Shown here piece by piece: positions 1 through 6,048 of a DNA stretch of 6,343 bases. Position numbers and translations under genes: made by a program. Position 1 is the stretch's first letter. Each line of letters starts with the position of its first letter. Origin of the DNA: Gallionella sp. (GTDB lineage Bacteria > Pseudomonadota > Gammaproteobacteria > Burkholderiales > Gallionellaceae); assembly GCA_004298605.1 (NCBI GenBank), contig SCPW01000106.1, positions 1-6,343 of the forward strand, read 5' to 3'. The notes beneath the pieces are model-generated. The model was not told the origin of the DNA. It searched no databases and saw only the letters and a list, made by a program, of their open reading frames with translations.

Positions 1-218
1 AAAATAGCCGATTGAAAGAATATTTTGGACAGTAATAGAAAAAACTACTGGTAAAAATGGTATTTTATACCTTTTCACTGCACAAGGGCTGTCCACGCAA
101 AATTCATTTGGCACGGTCTGTTCACTCAACCCAACCTGGCTTTTTTGTTAATAAATTAGGTTTGACCCCTTTTGCTGTTCATTCCGAATATATGCTCATT
201 CTTATCAATTATTGTGTT
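1..218. other. Intergenic, no gene recognised
   Basis: This AT-rich stretch lies on the downstream side of the attC site, relative to the cassette's reading direction. I see no open frame of useful length, RNA gene or complete mobile element on either strand. Two minor items are a small palindrome at 59-71 and a GGGGTC-type motif on the minus strand near 158-175. It could be the start of the next, unread cassette or ordinary flank. The sequence alone does not decide. Confidence 0.5.
59..71. repeat. Short perfect palindrome GGTAT-TTT-ATACC
   Basis: Five-base arms (59-63 and 67-71) surround a TTT loop, with an A-run before it and a T-run after it. The layout resembles a weak two-way terminator or a repressor operator. 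The stem has only two G-C pairs, and no gene clearly ends or starts here, so no function is assigned. Confidence 0.25.
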
Positions 219-277
219 GTCTAACTACGCAACTGTGCGGCAGACAATAGCCTGTCCGCACGAGTGGTTTGTTAGGC
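219..277 (-). other. attC: Integron attC recombination site (59 bp)
   Basis: The outer core boxes are GTCTAAC (219-225) and GTTAGGC (271-277), which match the attC consensus RYYYAAC and GTTRRRY. Between them two arms pair: CAACT-GTGCGG-CAG (230-243) with CTG-CCGCAC-AGTGG (252-267). There is one A/G mismatch and an 8-base loop (244-251). Two bases on the plus strand, T255 and G262, are left unpaired. Extrahelical T and G on one half of the folded strand are the mark by which IntI recognises the attC bottom strand. Here they place the bottom strand on the plus strand and the R'' box at 271-277, so the cassette reads on the minus strand. That agrees independently with brnTA, whose antitoxin stop codon (272-274) falls inside R''. 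No integrase gene and no second attC are visible in the window. Confidence 0.85.
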
Positions 278-511
278 GCTTTTTTGATGCTGTGAAGCAT
301 ACCAGTCTATAAGTCGCCGAATCATTTTCTGATACGAAGTGTGCTGCTCCTTGGCCTTTTTCTTGAAGAATTCAATGCTCGACTTATTCAGGGAAATGGT
401 AATCTTGACATTTTCTTCTTTCAGAACCAGTTGTTCAGGTCTGGGCAGAAAATCTTTAATGGCTCTCAGATTCCCCATGGGTTCTTCAGTGTATTTTATT
501 TTGTTCTTCAT
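272..511 (-). CDS. brnA: BrnA-type antitoxin, ribbon-helix-helix (CopG-like)
   Basis: This 79-residue protein should neutralise the BrnT toxin by direct binding and repress the operon as a dimeric DNA-binding protein. The C-terminal half fits a ribbon-helix-helix fold: a basic beta strand (VKITISL, residues 35-41), helix 1 (about 43-56) and helix 2 (about 58-74, KMIRRLIDWYASQ). The N-terminal part contains a DFLPRPEQL segment (20-28) and is the likely toxin-binding arm. The ATG at 511-509 is supported by a strong Shine-Dalgarno GGGAGG (524-519) spaced 7 nt away. The start overlaps the last 26 bp of brnT, in the toxin-first order usual for brnTA. The TAA stop lies in the attC R'' box, so this is the last gene of an integron cassette. 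Family identity is by motif recognition only, and a generic CopG antitoxin label would also fit. Confidence 0.85.
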   Translation of the reverse strand: MKNKIKYTEEPMGNLRAIKDFLPRPEQLVLKEENVKITISLNKSSIEFFKKKAKEQHTSYQKMIRRLIDWYASQHQKSA

Positions 512-773
512 ATATCATCCTCCCTTTTCTCCAATATCCTGCACCATAAATACGGATTATGTCACCTCTATACGTAAATCTTACCGTCATTATACCGTCA
601 CCGATACAGCCAATACAGTAAAACCGCTCTTCCTCTGTGCTGTGATTAACATCTTCGACAATGACACGGTGAGTATCTAGAAAAGCACGTTGTGCCGCAG
701 CAAATGAGACATTGTGTTTAGCCTGATTCTCTCTGTCTTTGTCATCGTCCCACTCAAAACGGGCATTGTTCAT
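486..773 (-). CDS. brnT: BrnT family toxin (RelE-like ribonuclease)
   Basis: This 95-residue protein is a cytoplasmic type II toxin. Members of the family are RelE-fold ribonucleases that stop translation by cutting RNA. Family signatures run the full length: the opening FEWDDDK (residues 6-12), KHNVSF (19-24), a middle acidic HSTEEERF (44-51) and the closing RFTYRGDIIRIYGAGYWRKG (65-84). The length is normal and nothing is missing, so it looks intact. The ATG at 773-771 has no recognisable Shine-Dalgarno, and a TATAAA box (785-780) sits only 6 nt upstream. The toxin may therefore be made from a nearly leaderless message, while brnA has a strong ribosome site. That asymmetry would favour antitoxin synthesis. 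The gene overlaps brnA by 26 bp and forms one cassette with it. Confidence 0.88.
   Translation of the reverse strand: MNNARFEWDDDKDRENQAKHNVSFAAAQRAFLDTHRVIVEDVNHSTEEERFYCIGCIGDGIMTVRFTYRGDIIRIYGAGYWRKGRMIYEEQNKIH
519..524 (-). promoter_or_regulatory. Ribosome binding site of brnA
   Basis: GGGAGG lies on the minus strand, 7 nt before the brnA ATG and inside the 3' coding part of brnT. It fixes the antitoxin start and allows independent translation of brnA from the shared transcript. Confidence 0.75.
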
Positions 774-779
774 AAATAT

Positions 780-795
780 TTTATACTACAAGTAT
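780..795 (-). promoter_or_regulatory. Candidate brnTA promoter -10 box and operator palindrome
   Basis: A perfect palindrome, ATACT-ACA-AGTAT on the plus strand (783-795), overlaps a TATAAA -10-like box on the minus strand (785-780) just before brnT. BrnA-type ribbon-helix-helix antitoxins repress their own promoter through such short inverted repeats, so this is the best operator candidate. I see no good -35 box at the expected spacing. The promoter is therefore inferred from the -10 box and position alone. Confidence 0.4.
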
Positions 796-797
796 GG

Positions 798-1011
798 CTA
801 AACATCCATATAAATATAGCTTGCATTCGGCAGACCCGCTATCAGGAAGTTGCCTAGGTCGCCGCCCATTGTGCGGTGCGCCGCGTCAATAAGCACAAAG
901 ATGTTCTTTCGGGTATTCAGGTTCGTTCCGGTCTATCATAAGCAGGATTGTCGGTTTCCCGGCCTCCGGCGCTTTGAACAGCAGTTCAGCGGCCTTGATG
1001 AAATAGGTGAT
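798..1011 (-). pseudogene. hsdR: Relic of type I restriction subunit HsdR
   Basis: Two blocks typical of HsdR motor domains can be read on the minus strand in different frames. Block A (about 1011-918) reads KAAELLFKAPEAGKPTILL followed by MIDRNEPE, which is the motif Ia region. Block B (917-798) reads NTRKNIFVLIDAAHRTMGG followed by DLGNFLIAGLPNASYI, which is the motif II (DEAH) region, and then hits a TAG stop at 800-798. In intact HsdR proteins the two blocks are separated by roughly 50-60 residues (from memory), so an internal deletion has fused them and shifted the frame. The DEAH box has become DAAH, losing the glutamate needed for ATP hydrolysis. The Walker A segment upstream, the SAT/TGTP motif downstream and everything beyond are absent. 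This is a dead fragment lying between the brnTA cassette and the vapBC promoter. It shows that a type I restriction system once occupied the site or was carried in. Confidence 0.85.
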
Positions 1012-1019
1012 TTGAACTG

Positions 1020-1048
1020 TTGGCATTGCCCTGTAAAAGTATTACTAT
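1020..1048 (+). promoter_or_regulatory. Likely vapBC promoter
   Basis: TTGGCA (1020-1025, five of six -35 consensus bases) is followed after exactly 17 bp by TACTAT (1043-1048, four of six -10 bases). The start of vapB is 31 bp downstream. A TATTAC hexamer occurs twice, at 1040-1045 and 1055-1060, around the expected transcription start and may be part of a VapB/VapC operator. No footprint can be inferred from sequence alone. Confidence 0.55.
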
Positions 1049-1067
1049 TGCCGATATTACATCATAC

Positions 1068-1073
1068 AGGAGG
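1068..1073 (+). promoter_or_regulatory. Ribosome binding site of vapB
   Basis: A full-strength AGGAGG lies 6 nt before the vapB ATG. It fixes the start at 1080 and predicts strong translation of the antitoxin. Confidence 0.85.
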
Positions 1074-1079
1074 TAAATC

Positions 1080-1307
1080 ATGCGCATCACAACCAAAGGA
1101 CAAGTAACCATTCCTCAATCCATTCGTGAAAAATTAGGGATAAGCCCCGCCGTGGAGGTTGATTTTGTTGAAGAAAATGGCCGCGTCTATTTACTGAAAA
1201 AAAGGGACGGGAGCAGCAAAACCCGAAAATATCGACGATTAAGGGGCATCGCAACTGTAAAAATGACAACGGATGAAATCATGGCCTTAACAAGAGGCGA
1301 AAAATGA
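1080..1307 (+). CDS. vapB: VapB antitoxin, AbrB/MazE-type DNA-binding
   Basis: This 75-residue antitoxin should bind and block the VapC ribonuclease encoded directly downstream and autoregulate the operon. Residues 1-45 are a swapped-hairpin AbrB domain (MRITTKGQVTIPQSIREKLG, then a short strand-turn region ending VYLLKK). A basic linker follows (SSKTRKYRRLRG). The tail, MTTDEIMALTRGE (about 62-74), matches the conserved toxin-contacting segment seen in VapB partners of this PIN family. The start is supported by the AGGAGG at 1068-1073. The stop codon overlaps the vapC start in an ATGA arrangement (1304-1307), implying translational coupling. It appears intact and of normal length. Confidence 0.88.
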   Translation: MRITTKGQVTIPQSIREKLGISPAVEVDFVEENGRVYLLKKRDGSSKTRKYRRLRGIATVKMTTDEIMALTRGEK

Positions 1308-1747
1308 AGGGGGTTCTGGTCGATTCGAATGTTATTTTGGATATTTTTTTGAATGACCCTATTTGGGCTGATTGGTCGGAAGCCACATTGGAAAAATATA
1401 GTCAACACACGCCCCTGTACATTAATTCAATAATCTATTCCGAAGTCTCCATCGGTTTTATAAAAATTGAGGATTTAGAATCTTCTATAGTCAAGTCCGG
1501 ATTTCAGATGTTGGAAATTCCAAAAGAAGCTCTGTTTTTAGCCGGAAAGGTTTTTCTTCAATACAAAAAACAAAAGGGGGTCAGAAGAACTCCGTTGCCA
1601 GATTTTTATATAGAATCCCAAGCCGCGGTACTTTACTTAGACCTAATAACGAGAGATGCTTCCAGGCTTTGTATTTCTCCTGCATCACGGAAGTCGATCT
1701 ATTGTCATGTAACGTCTGACGAAAAATACTTCGCGCAGAAATGGTAG
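1304..1747 (+). CDS. vapC: VapC toxin, PIN-domain ribonuclease (C-terminus probably frameshifted)
   Basis: This PIN-domain toxin (147 residues as read) is a magnesium-dependent RNase that would inhibit translation when freed from VapB. The acidic active-site set is visible: D7 (VLVDSN), E47 (YSEVSIGF), D100 (LPDFYI) and D118 (ITRDAS). The core to R121 follows the family closely. After R121 the family usually continues as an R-Y-x-T-Y-F-P segment and ends in a short hydrophobic strand. Here the frame instead gives an unrelated tail ending DEKYFAQKW. The frame starting at 1672 reads YFSCITEVDLLSCNV and stops at 1717-1719, which resembles the normal end and would give about 138 residues. A one-base loss near 1664-1671 is therefore likely. 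All four acidic residues precede it, so activity may survive. The current tail is antisense to the 3' end of the helicase gene, overlapping it by 43 bp. Confidence 0.85.
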   Translation: MKGVLVDSNVILDIFLNDPIWADWSEATLEKYSQHTPLYINSIIYSEVSIGFIKIEDLESSIVKSGFQMLEIPKEALFLAGKVFLQYKKQKGVRRTPLPDFYIESQAAVLYLDLITRDASRLCISPASRKSIYCHVTSDEKYFAQKW

Positions 1748-4700
1748 GGGTGTTTGTCCTTAAATTGCCTCAAGTTGTCCACCACTGTTACCAGTCGGCA
1801 CCGTGGTTTGCCGCCGTTCTTCTCGCCGCGCATTCCGCGTCCAACCATTTGCATATACCGAACTGGGCTGAATACCTGACGCGCGATAAGAACCATGTCT
1901 GTCTTGGGTGCGTCGAAGCCGGTCGTGAGAACACTGTGATTACACAGAACCCGGATATTGCCGCACTGAAAGCCATCCAAAAAATGCCGCCGCGCAACTG
2001 TTGGAGTCTCACCGCTGACGGCAGCGGCTGGGATGTCAGCCAAATGCAACCGTGCCGCCATCTCCTTGGCGTGCGACACGGAGTTGGCAAAGAAGAGAAT
2101 TGAGCGTTCGCTGCTCGATCTGATATACTCGACGAGAAGTCTGTTTCTTTCTTCGTCTCCTGCAAGCCGTTGGTTGATTTTTTTGAGAATATTCTCAAAA
2201 TCAATGCCCTCCCACGGCTCACGAAGGTGAGACAGTTTGGCGATTTCGTCTTCGAGCAGCGTGGCGGACGACGGTAACCGTTCGTGATCAATGTGGGCGA
2301 GCACTCCCTGAGAGCGAAGGCACTCGTTAAGTCCTTCCTGATCCGCCGGAAGCCATCGGCTATCGAAACGTCTGGCAAGTCGCCCACTTTCCTCATCGTC
2401 GGTGCGAAATGGTGTCGCGCTCAGGCCAATGATCGGCGGCTCATCCTTCGCTGGCGCTCCCGGTCTCTGCGCTTCGGCGTCGAGCCATCGCAAGAGGTTC
2501 GTATAGCTTGGCGTAATCGCGTGGTGGCACTCATCCACCACCACGAGTCCGGGATTCTTCAGCCAATCGAGTCCGTCAGTCCCCATACGACTGTTCAGGG
2601 TCTGTATCGAGGCAATTACGACAATCGGCTTGTCTTGTTCTCGAATCGCAGGGTTTTGATTTCCTCCCCACAGTCGAATAATGCGGAGGTCGGTCTTGTC
2701 GGCACCGCGATTGATCCAGACTTGACGAAACGCCTGCACCGCTTGCTCACAAAGCTCATCGGTCTGTGCCACCCAGATCACACTACGGCTGCCTCCTTCC
2801 GGTTTGAGAACGAGATCAACTGCGGCCTGCACAGTCACTCGTGTCTTGCCTCCGCCAGTTGGCAGGCTCACCACAGCCCGGCGACGTCCGATGCCACTGC
2901 AAACCAAGCTGCGAAGACCATCGGTGACTTCCTCTTGGAAATCGTGGAGCGGCGGCAGGAAAATCGGTCCGCTGATGAATTCCTCAGATTCGCGTCGTGT
3001 TTCGGGAGAGGCTGCATACTCAGCCGGAAACCCGATGCTCGCCACGAAGGCACGGGCTTCCGGGGTGTTCCAACGGGCAGGCGGCTTCAAGCCTTCTTCA
3101 TCCAGAGTCTTAGTCAATGTCGCCAGCGTGGCTGGTCCAAGTTGTGCGAGCGTCAGATCAGCAGTTTGGAGTGGCGTGCATTCCTCGATGAAATCTTTTC
3201 TCGCCAAGTCGCCGAGCGCGGCTCGCAAAGGATCGTCACGATTGCCAACCGCCAACAGCAGCCGTTCTGGCAACGTGGCACCTTGCGCGGCCTTTGCGCG
3301 CTGTTCATCTACACAGGCATCGCCGAGAATTTGCAATGTCTCCGCTTGGTCGTGCTGCAACCAACCAGCAGCGGCGATTTCACTCACCAGTCGCTTGAGA
3401 CTTTCGGACCGCGACAGGCGCGCCAGTTGCGCCCTGTCAAAAAACAGGATGTTGTCCCACATCAGACACGGAATCGGTTCCGAGCTGTCATCGATGGTCA
3501 GCTTCAATTCGGAGACCAGCCGACATCGCGCCTTGTCCTTCGCTTCGGTTCGCAACACGTCGGCCAGTTCAGGGATGGTCGCGGTCAATAAATCAGGTGG
3601 CCCCAGGTTTTCCGTCCACTTCGGTTTGATGAGTTCCGCCAAGTTCCGCGCTCCCTTTTTCAGCCACAACTCCAGCGCTTGTTCATCCAGCGTGACGACG
3701 AGGCGATTCGGCTTCCGGGCGTGTTTCGCCAAATCGGGTGAGCCGGTCACGAAGACTTTATCCAGTGCCACATCACCGGCCACGCAGGGAAGCCGTTCTG
3801 GAACAACTCCGTCCCTTGCTGCGCCTGCCCACAGATCACGCAAGTCGTCTCCCGCAAGTGCGGCAGGAGTTGCCAACCCCTTGATCAGAGCCAACCACAA
3901 TTTTCGAATGTCAGCGTCAGTGACAAGATTTGGCGTGTCGGTGTGTTTTAGCTTTTCAAGCGCGGGCAGTAGCTGTTCCCAGTTGGCTATCTTGGCAATC
4001 GCAGGCTCGCTGCGCCTTGCTACGATGGTTATTACGCGGACGGTCTCGTTGCTGACCTGCACCTCGCCGTATCTGAGCAAAAACCATGGTAATGGGTGGG
4101 GAACGAAAATCTTCGGGTAGCTCGGCGTGCTATGGCCAAACTCCAGCCGTTCCAGGAACTCACCTCGGCCAATTAGAGCAAGAAACTGCCCGGTGAGCTT
4201 CGCGTTCGGAGTGCCGTTCAACTCTGTTAAAAAAAACCAGCCCTTTGGCATCTTAAAGTGGACGGGTTTCAAATATCCCCACGAAGCCGAATTTTGGTGT
4301 ATTTTCTTGTAGTTGTTACGGTAGCCGAACAGCCAATCTCGCAATGCGTTGTTCTCGCCATAGTCATCCGGCGCAGTAATTCCTTCTGGAAACTCGCAAA
4401 CGCCAAGGGCCATTAGCAATGATCCATCCTCTCCATGCATTCCAGAGTCAACCAACACATTCTTGTTCGTGGACACATCGTCAGGGCTGACCAGCGCACC
4501 GGGTAGCAGAACCGCATTCGCCAAAACCCAAGCTCCATCGCGCCGCTGGACACGAATCTGGCTGCTGTTTCGCATGACGAACTGCTGGCAAACAGTTTCG
4601 GGTGCCGAACGTAAAGTTGTCCAGAAAGTGCGCCATCCCGCATCGCGGGCGGTCGCTGGGTAGTTTAGGATTGTGCCGAGTGATTCTTGAAGAAGTATTC

Positions 4701-5949
4701 CCCACACGGTGTCATCAAGCGGTCTCACCTTCATTACCTCAACTGCTATGCGTTTCGCCTCATCATCTGCACAAAGGAAGGATGCGATAATGGATCGGCC
4801 AGGGACACGCAGCCCTTCTGGAGCAATGACCACCTTGTCTGCTGTCAGAAGTTGGCCATCGTGCGATGGAATGATAGCCAGTGTCGGACGATCCTTGCTC
4901 CATTCACCAGGTTTGCAGTCATTTGAGTAAGCCTCTGCCAGCTTGAGTGCTGCGTTCACTCCCAGTGGCTCGATGGAGGCCACCGCTGCAAACCATGTTG
5001 CTGCTTCTTTCTTGCGCAAATTCGGGCGATTCAGCGCGTCAACAGCTTGTGTCTTTTCGAGGCGGCTAGCCAGAACATCAAGACGGCTACTACGGTTTCC
5101 TTTTAGCGACAGGGGATGCACGAGGGCGGCGAGCGTTTCCAGTTTAGCCAAAGATGCCCACTGCTGAGCGAGATCGGCGTTGTCCCGTGGATGCCGCCAC
5201 AAATCGCGGGCAAGCCGCGGTGTTCCCGTCGCATCGGGGACAACCTCGGCATTTTCGAGAGCAGCCCACAATGCTTCCACAAGCGGTGCAGCATCCTCAT
5301 CCTTGCGGTCAAGCTGCCGAGGGAATGCGTCCAACGGGCGACCAGGGTCTTCACTTGTGGCGAGATTGGGCAGGGCTTTGGCAACGAGGCGGGCGGCTTC
5401 GCGCATCAAAGCAGTGTTCCACTCGCCGCCGATGATGGCGTTTCGGTCGCTGTTCAACTTCCACGGCGCATTCAGAATACCGGGCAGGCGGGTTTCAGTT
5501 TGAGTCGGGAAGAAAGCCCAGAAACGTCCGGCCTCCTCCCTCTTCACGTCAAGCGGCACTGCCCACGATACCGGTACAGAGTCACGCGCATGTATATGCG
5601 TCGCATCGTTCCTTTCCCGAATGTCAGTGATTGAAACTCTTTCCTCCACAACTCGCCAGCGCGATGTGTTTTGTCCGTCATGAAGAAGTTGATCTGCCCC
5701 GTCAGGCTCACGATGCAACTCCCGCTTGCCGCTGGTTCCATCGTCCAACGCCAGAGTGACTGGGACGGGCAGGAACAACAGAAACTCGGATGGGAAATTT
5801 TGAATCTCGCCTCGTAAGTGATCCATAATGCCTTCGTCGCATATCTCGGCGCGAACCACAGTCGTAGCCCACGGGAACAAATCGCGTAGGGATGCGGCTT
5901 GTGCGTCATCCAACGACCAAGCCAAACGCAAACCTGGCGCGTCCTTCAC
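1705..5949 (-). CDS. Large SF2 helicase, main open part of an amber-interrupted GHKL-ATPase/helicase gene
   Basis: This open portion codes for 1414 residues. The C-terminal third is a superfamily 2 DEAD/DEAH-type helicase. It has an entry segment (LPPLHDFQEEV, about 998), Walker A LPTGGGKT (1029-1036), Walker B DECHH (1139-1143), motif III SATP (1177-1180), motif V GFDAP (1344-1348) and motif VI QMVGRGMRG (1367-1375). The protein ends soon afterwards. Residues 1 to about 990 match no domain I can name, and from context they are the body that follows a sacsin-like ATPase head. The GTG at 5949 is only the first permitted start after the amber codon at 6046-6048. It has no convincing Shine-Dalgarno and lies inside the homologous region, so I doubt it is the native start. 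The frame is unbroken from the amber to the TGA at 1707-1705. The gene overlaps vapC tail to tail. A nucleic-acid-remodelling defence role is plausible but unproven. Confidence 0.85.
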   Translation of the reverse strand: MKDAPGLRLAWSLDDAQAASLRDLFPWATTVVRAEICDEGIMDHLRGEIQNFPSEFLLFLPVPVTLALDDGTSGKRELHREPDGADQLLHDGQNTSRWRVVEERVSITDIRERNDATHIHARDSVPVSWAVPLDVKREEAGRFWAFFPTQTETRLPGILNAPWKLNSDRNAIIGGEWNTALMREAARLVAKALPNLATSEDPGRPLDAFPRQLDRKDEDAAPLVEALWAALENAEVVPDATGTPRLARDLWRHPRDNADLAQQWASLAKLETLAALVHPLSLKGNRSSRLDVLASRLEKTQAVDALNRPNLRKKEAATWFAAVASIEPLGVNAALKLAEAYSNDCKPGEWSKDRPTLAIIPSHDGQLLTADKVVIAPEGLRVPGRSIIASFLCADDEAKRIAVEVMKVRPLDDTVWGILLQESLGTILNYPATARDAGWRTFWTTLRSAPETVCQQFVMRNSSQIRVQRRDGAWVLANAVLLPGALVSPDDVSTNKNVLVDSGMHGEDGSLLMALGVCEFPEGITAPDDYGENNALRDWLFGYRNNYKKIHQNSASWGYLKPVHFKMPKGWFFLTELNGTPNAKLTGQFLALIGRGEFLERLEFGHSTPSYPKIFVPHPLPWFLLRYGEVQVSNETVRVITIVARRSEPAIAKIANWEQLLPALEKLKHTDTPNLVTDADIRKLWLALIKGLATPAALAGDDLRDLWAGAARDGVVPERLPCVAGDVALDKVFVTGSPDLAKHARKPNRLVVTLDEQALELWLKKGARNLAELIKPKWTENLGPPDLLTATIPELADVLRTEAKDKARCRLVSELKLTIDDSSEPIPCLMWDNILFFDRAQLARLSRSESLKRLVSEIAAAGWLQHDQAETLQILGDACVDEQRAKAAQGATLPERLLLAVGNRDDPLRAALGDLARKDFIEECTPLQTADLTLAQLGPATLATLTKTLDEEGLKPPARWNTPEARAFVASIGFPAEYAASPETRRESEEFISGPIFLPPLHDFQEEVTDGLRSLVCSGIGRRRAVVSLPTGGGKTRVTVQAAVDLVLKPEGGSRSVIWVAQTDELCEQAVQAFRQVWINRGADKTDLRIIRLWGGNQNPAIREQDKPIVVIASIQTLNSRMGTDGLDWLKNPGLVVVDECHHAITPSYTNLLRWLDAEAQRPGAPAKDEPPIIGLSATPFRTDDEESGRLARRFDSRWLPADQEGLNECLRSQGVLAHIDHERLPSSATLLEDEIAKLSHLREPWEGIDFENILKKINQRLAGDEERNRLLVEYIRSSSERSILFFANSVSHAKEMAARLHLADIPAAAVSGETPTVARRHFLDGFQCGNIRVLCNHSVLTTGFDAPKTDMVLIARQVFSPVRYMQMVGRGMRGEKNGGKPRCRLVTVVDNLRQFKDKHPYHFCAKYFSSDVT

Positions 5950-6045
5950 GCTGAAACGTTCTCGTAATTCCTGCCGACAGCGATCCGGGTCGAAACCAAA
6001 AGCTACGGGCCCGCTGACGATGTCAATTTTCCCTCCGAGTCGGAG

Positions 6046-6048
6046 CTA
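6046..6048 (-). other. In-frame amber (TAG) codon interrupting the GHKL-helicase gene
   Basis: The minus strand reads GGT TTC AAA TCG TAG CTC CGA CTC. The frame on both sides is identical and the protein sequence continues naturally (GFKS, stop, LRLGGKIDIVSG, then AFGFDPDRC). A single base change from a sense codon such as TTG or TCG would explain it. There are no indels nearby. It may be a true nonsense mutation, a sequencing error or a read-through codon. Confidence 0.85.

Noticed and set aside
158..175. AGGTTTGACCCCTTTTGC, resembling GGGGTC-type intergenic repeats sometimes seen near REP-associated transposases
   Set aside because: Only one imperfect copy is present, with no inverted partner and no transposase, so a mobile element cannot be supported.
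850..1107. Plus-strand open frame of 85 codons
   Set aside because: It is antisense to the hsdR relic and overlaps the vapB promoter and start. Its translation shows no family features.
1788..2396. Minus-strand open frame of 202 codons in another frame of the helicase region
   Set aside because: Helicase motifs III to VI are encoded in the main frame across the same DNA. This frame has no motif and is a shadow.
2284..4120. Long plus-strand open frames (2284-3591 and 2804-4120)
   Set aside because: They lie entirely antisense to the helicase gene, whose motifs are unmistakable. They have low-complexity Arg/Ser-rich composition, no recognisable domains and no ribosome sites. They are GC-driven shadows.
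6046..6048. TAG as a pyrrolysine or recoded sense codon
   Set aside because: The position next to a conserved glycine box is not a known pyrrolysine site. TAG also ends vapC as currently read and the hsdR relic here, and no recoding signal is seen. A nonsense change or sequencing error is simpler, though read-through is not excluded.
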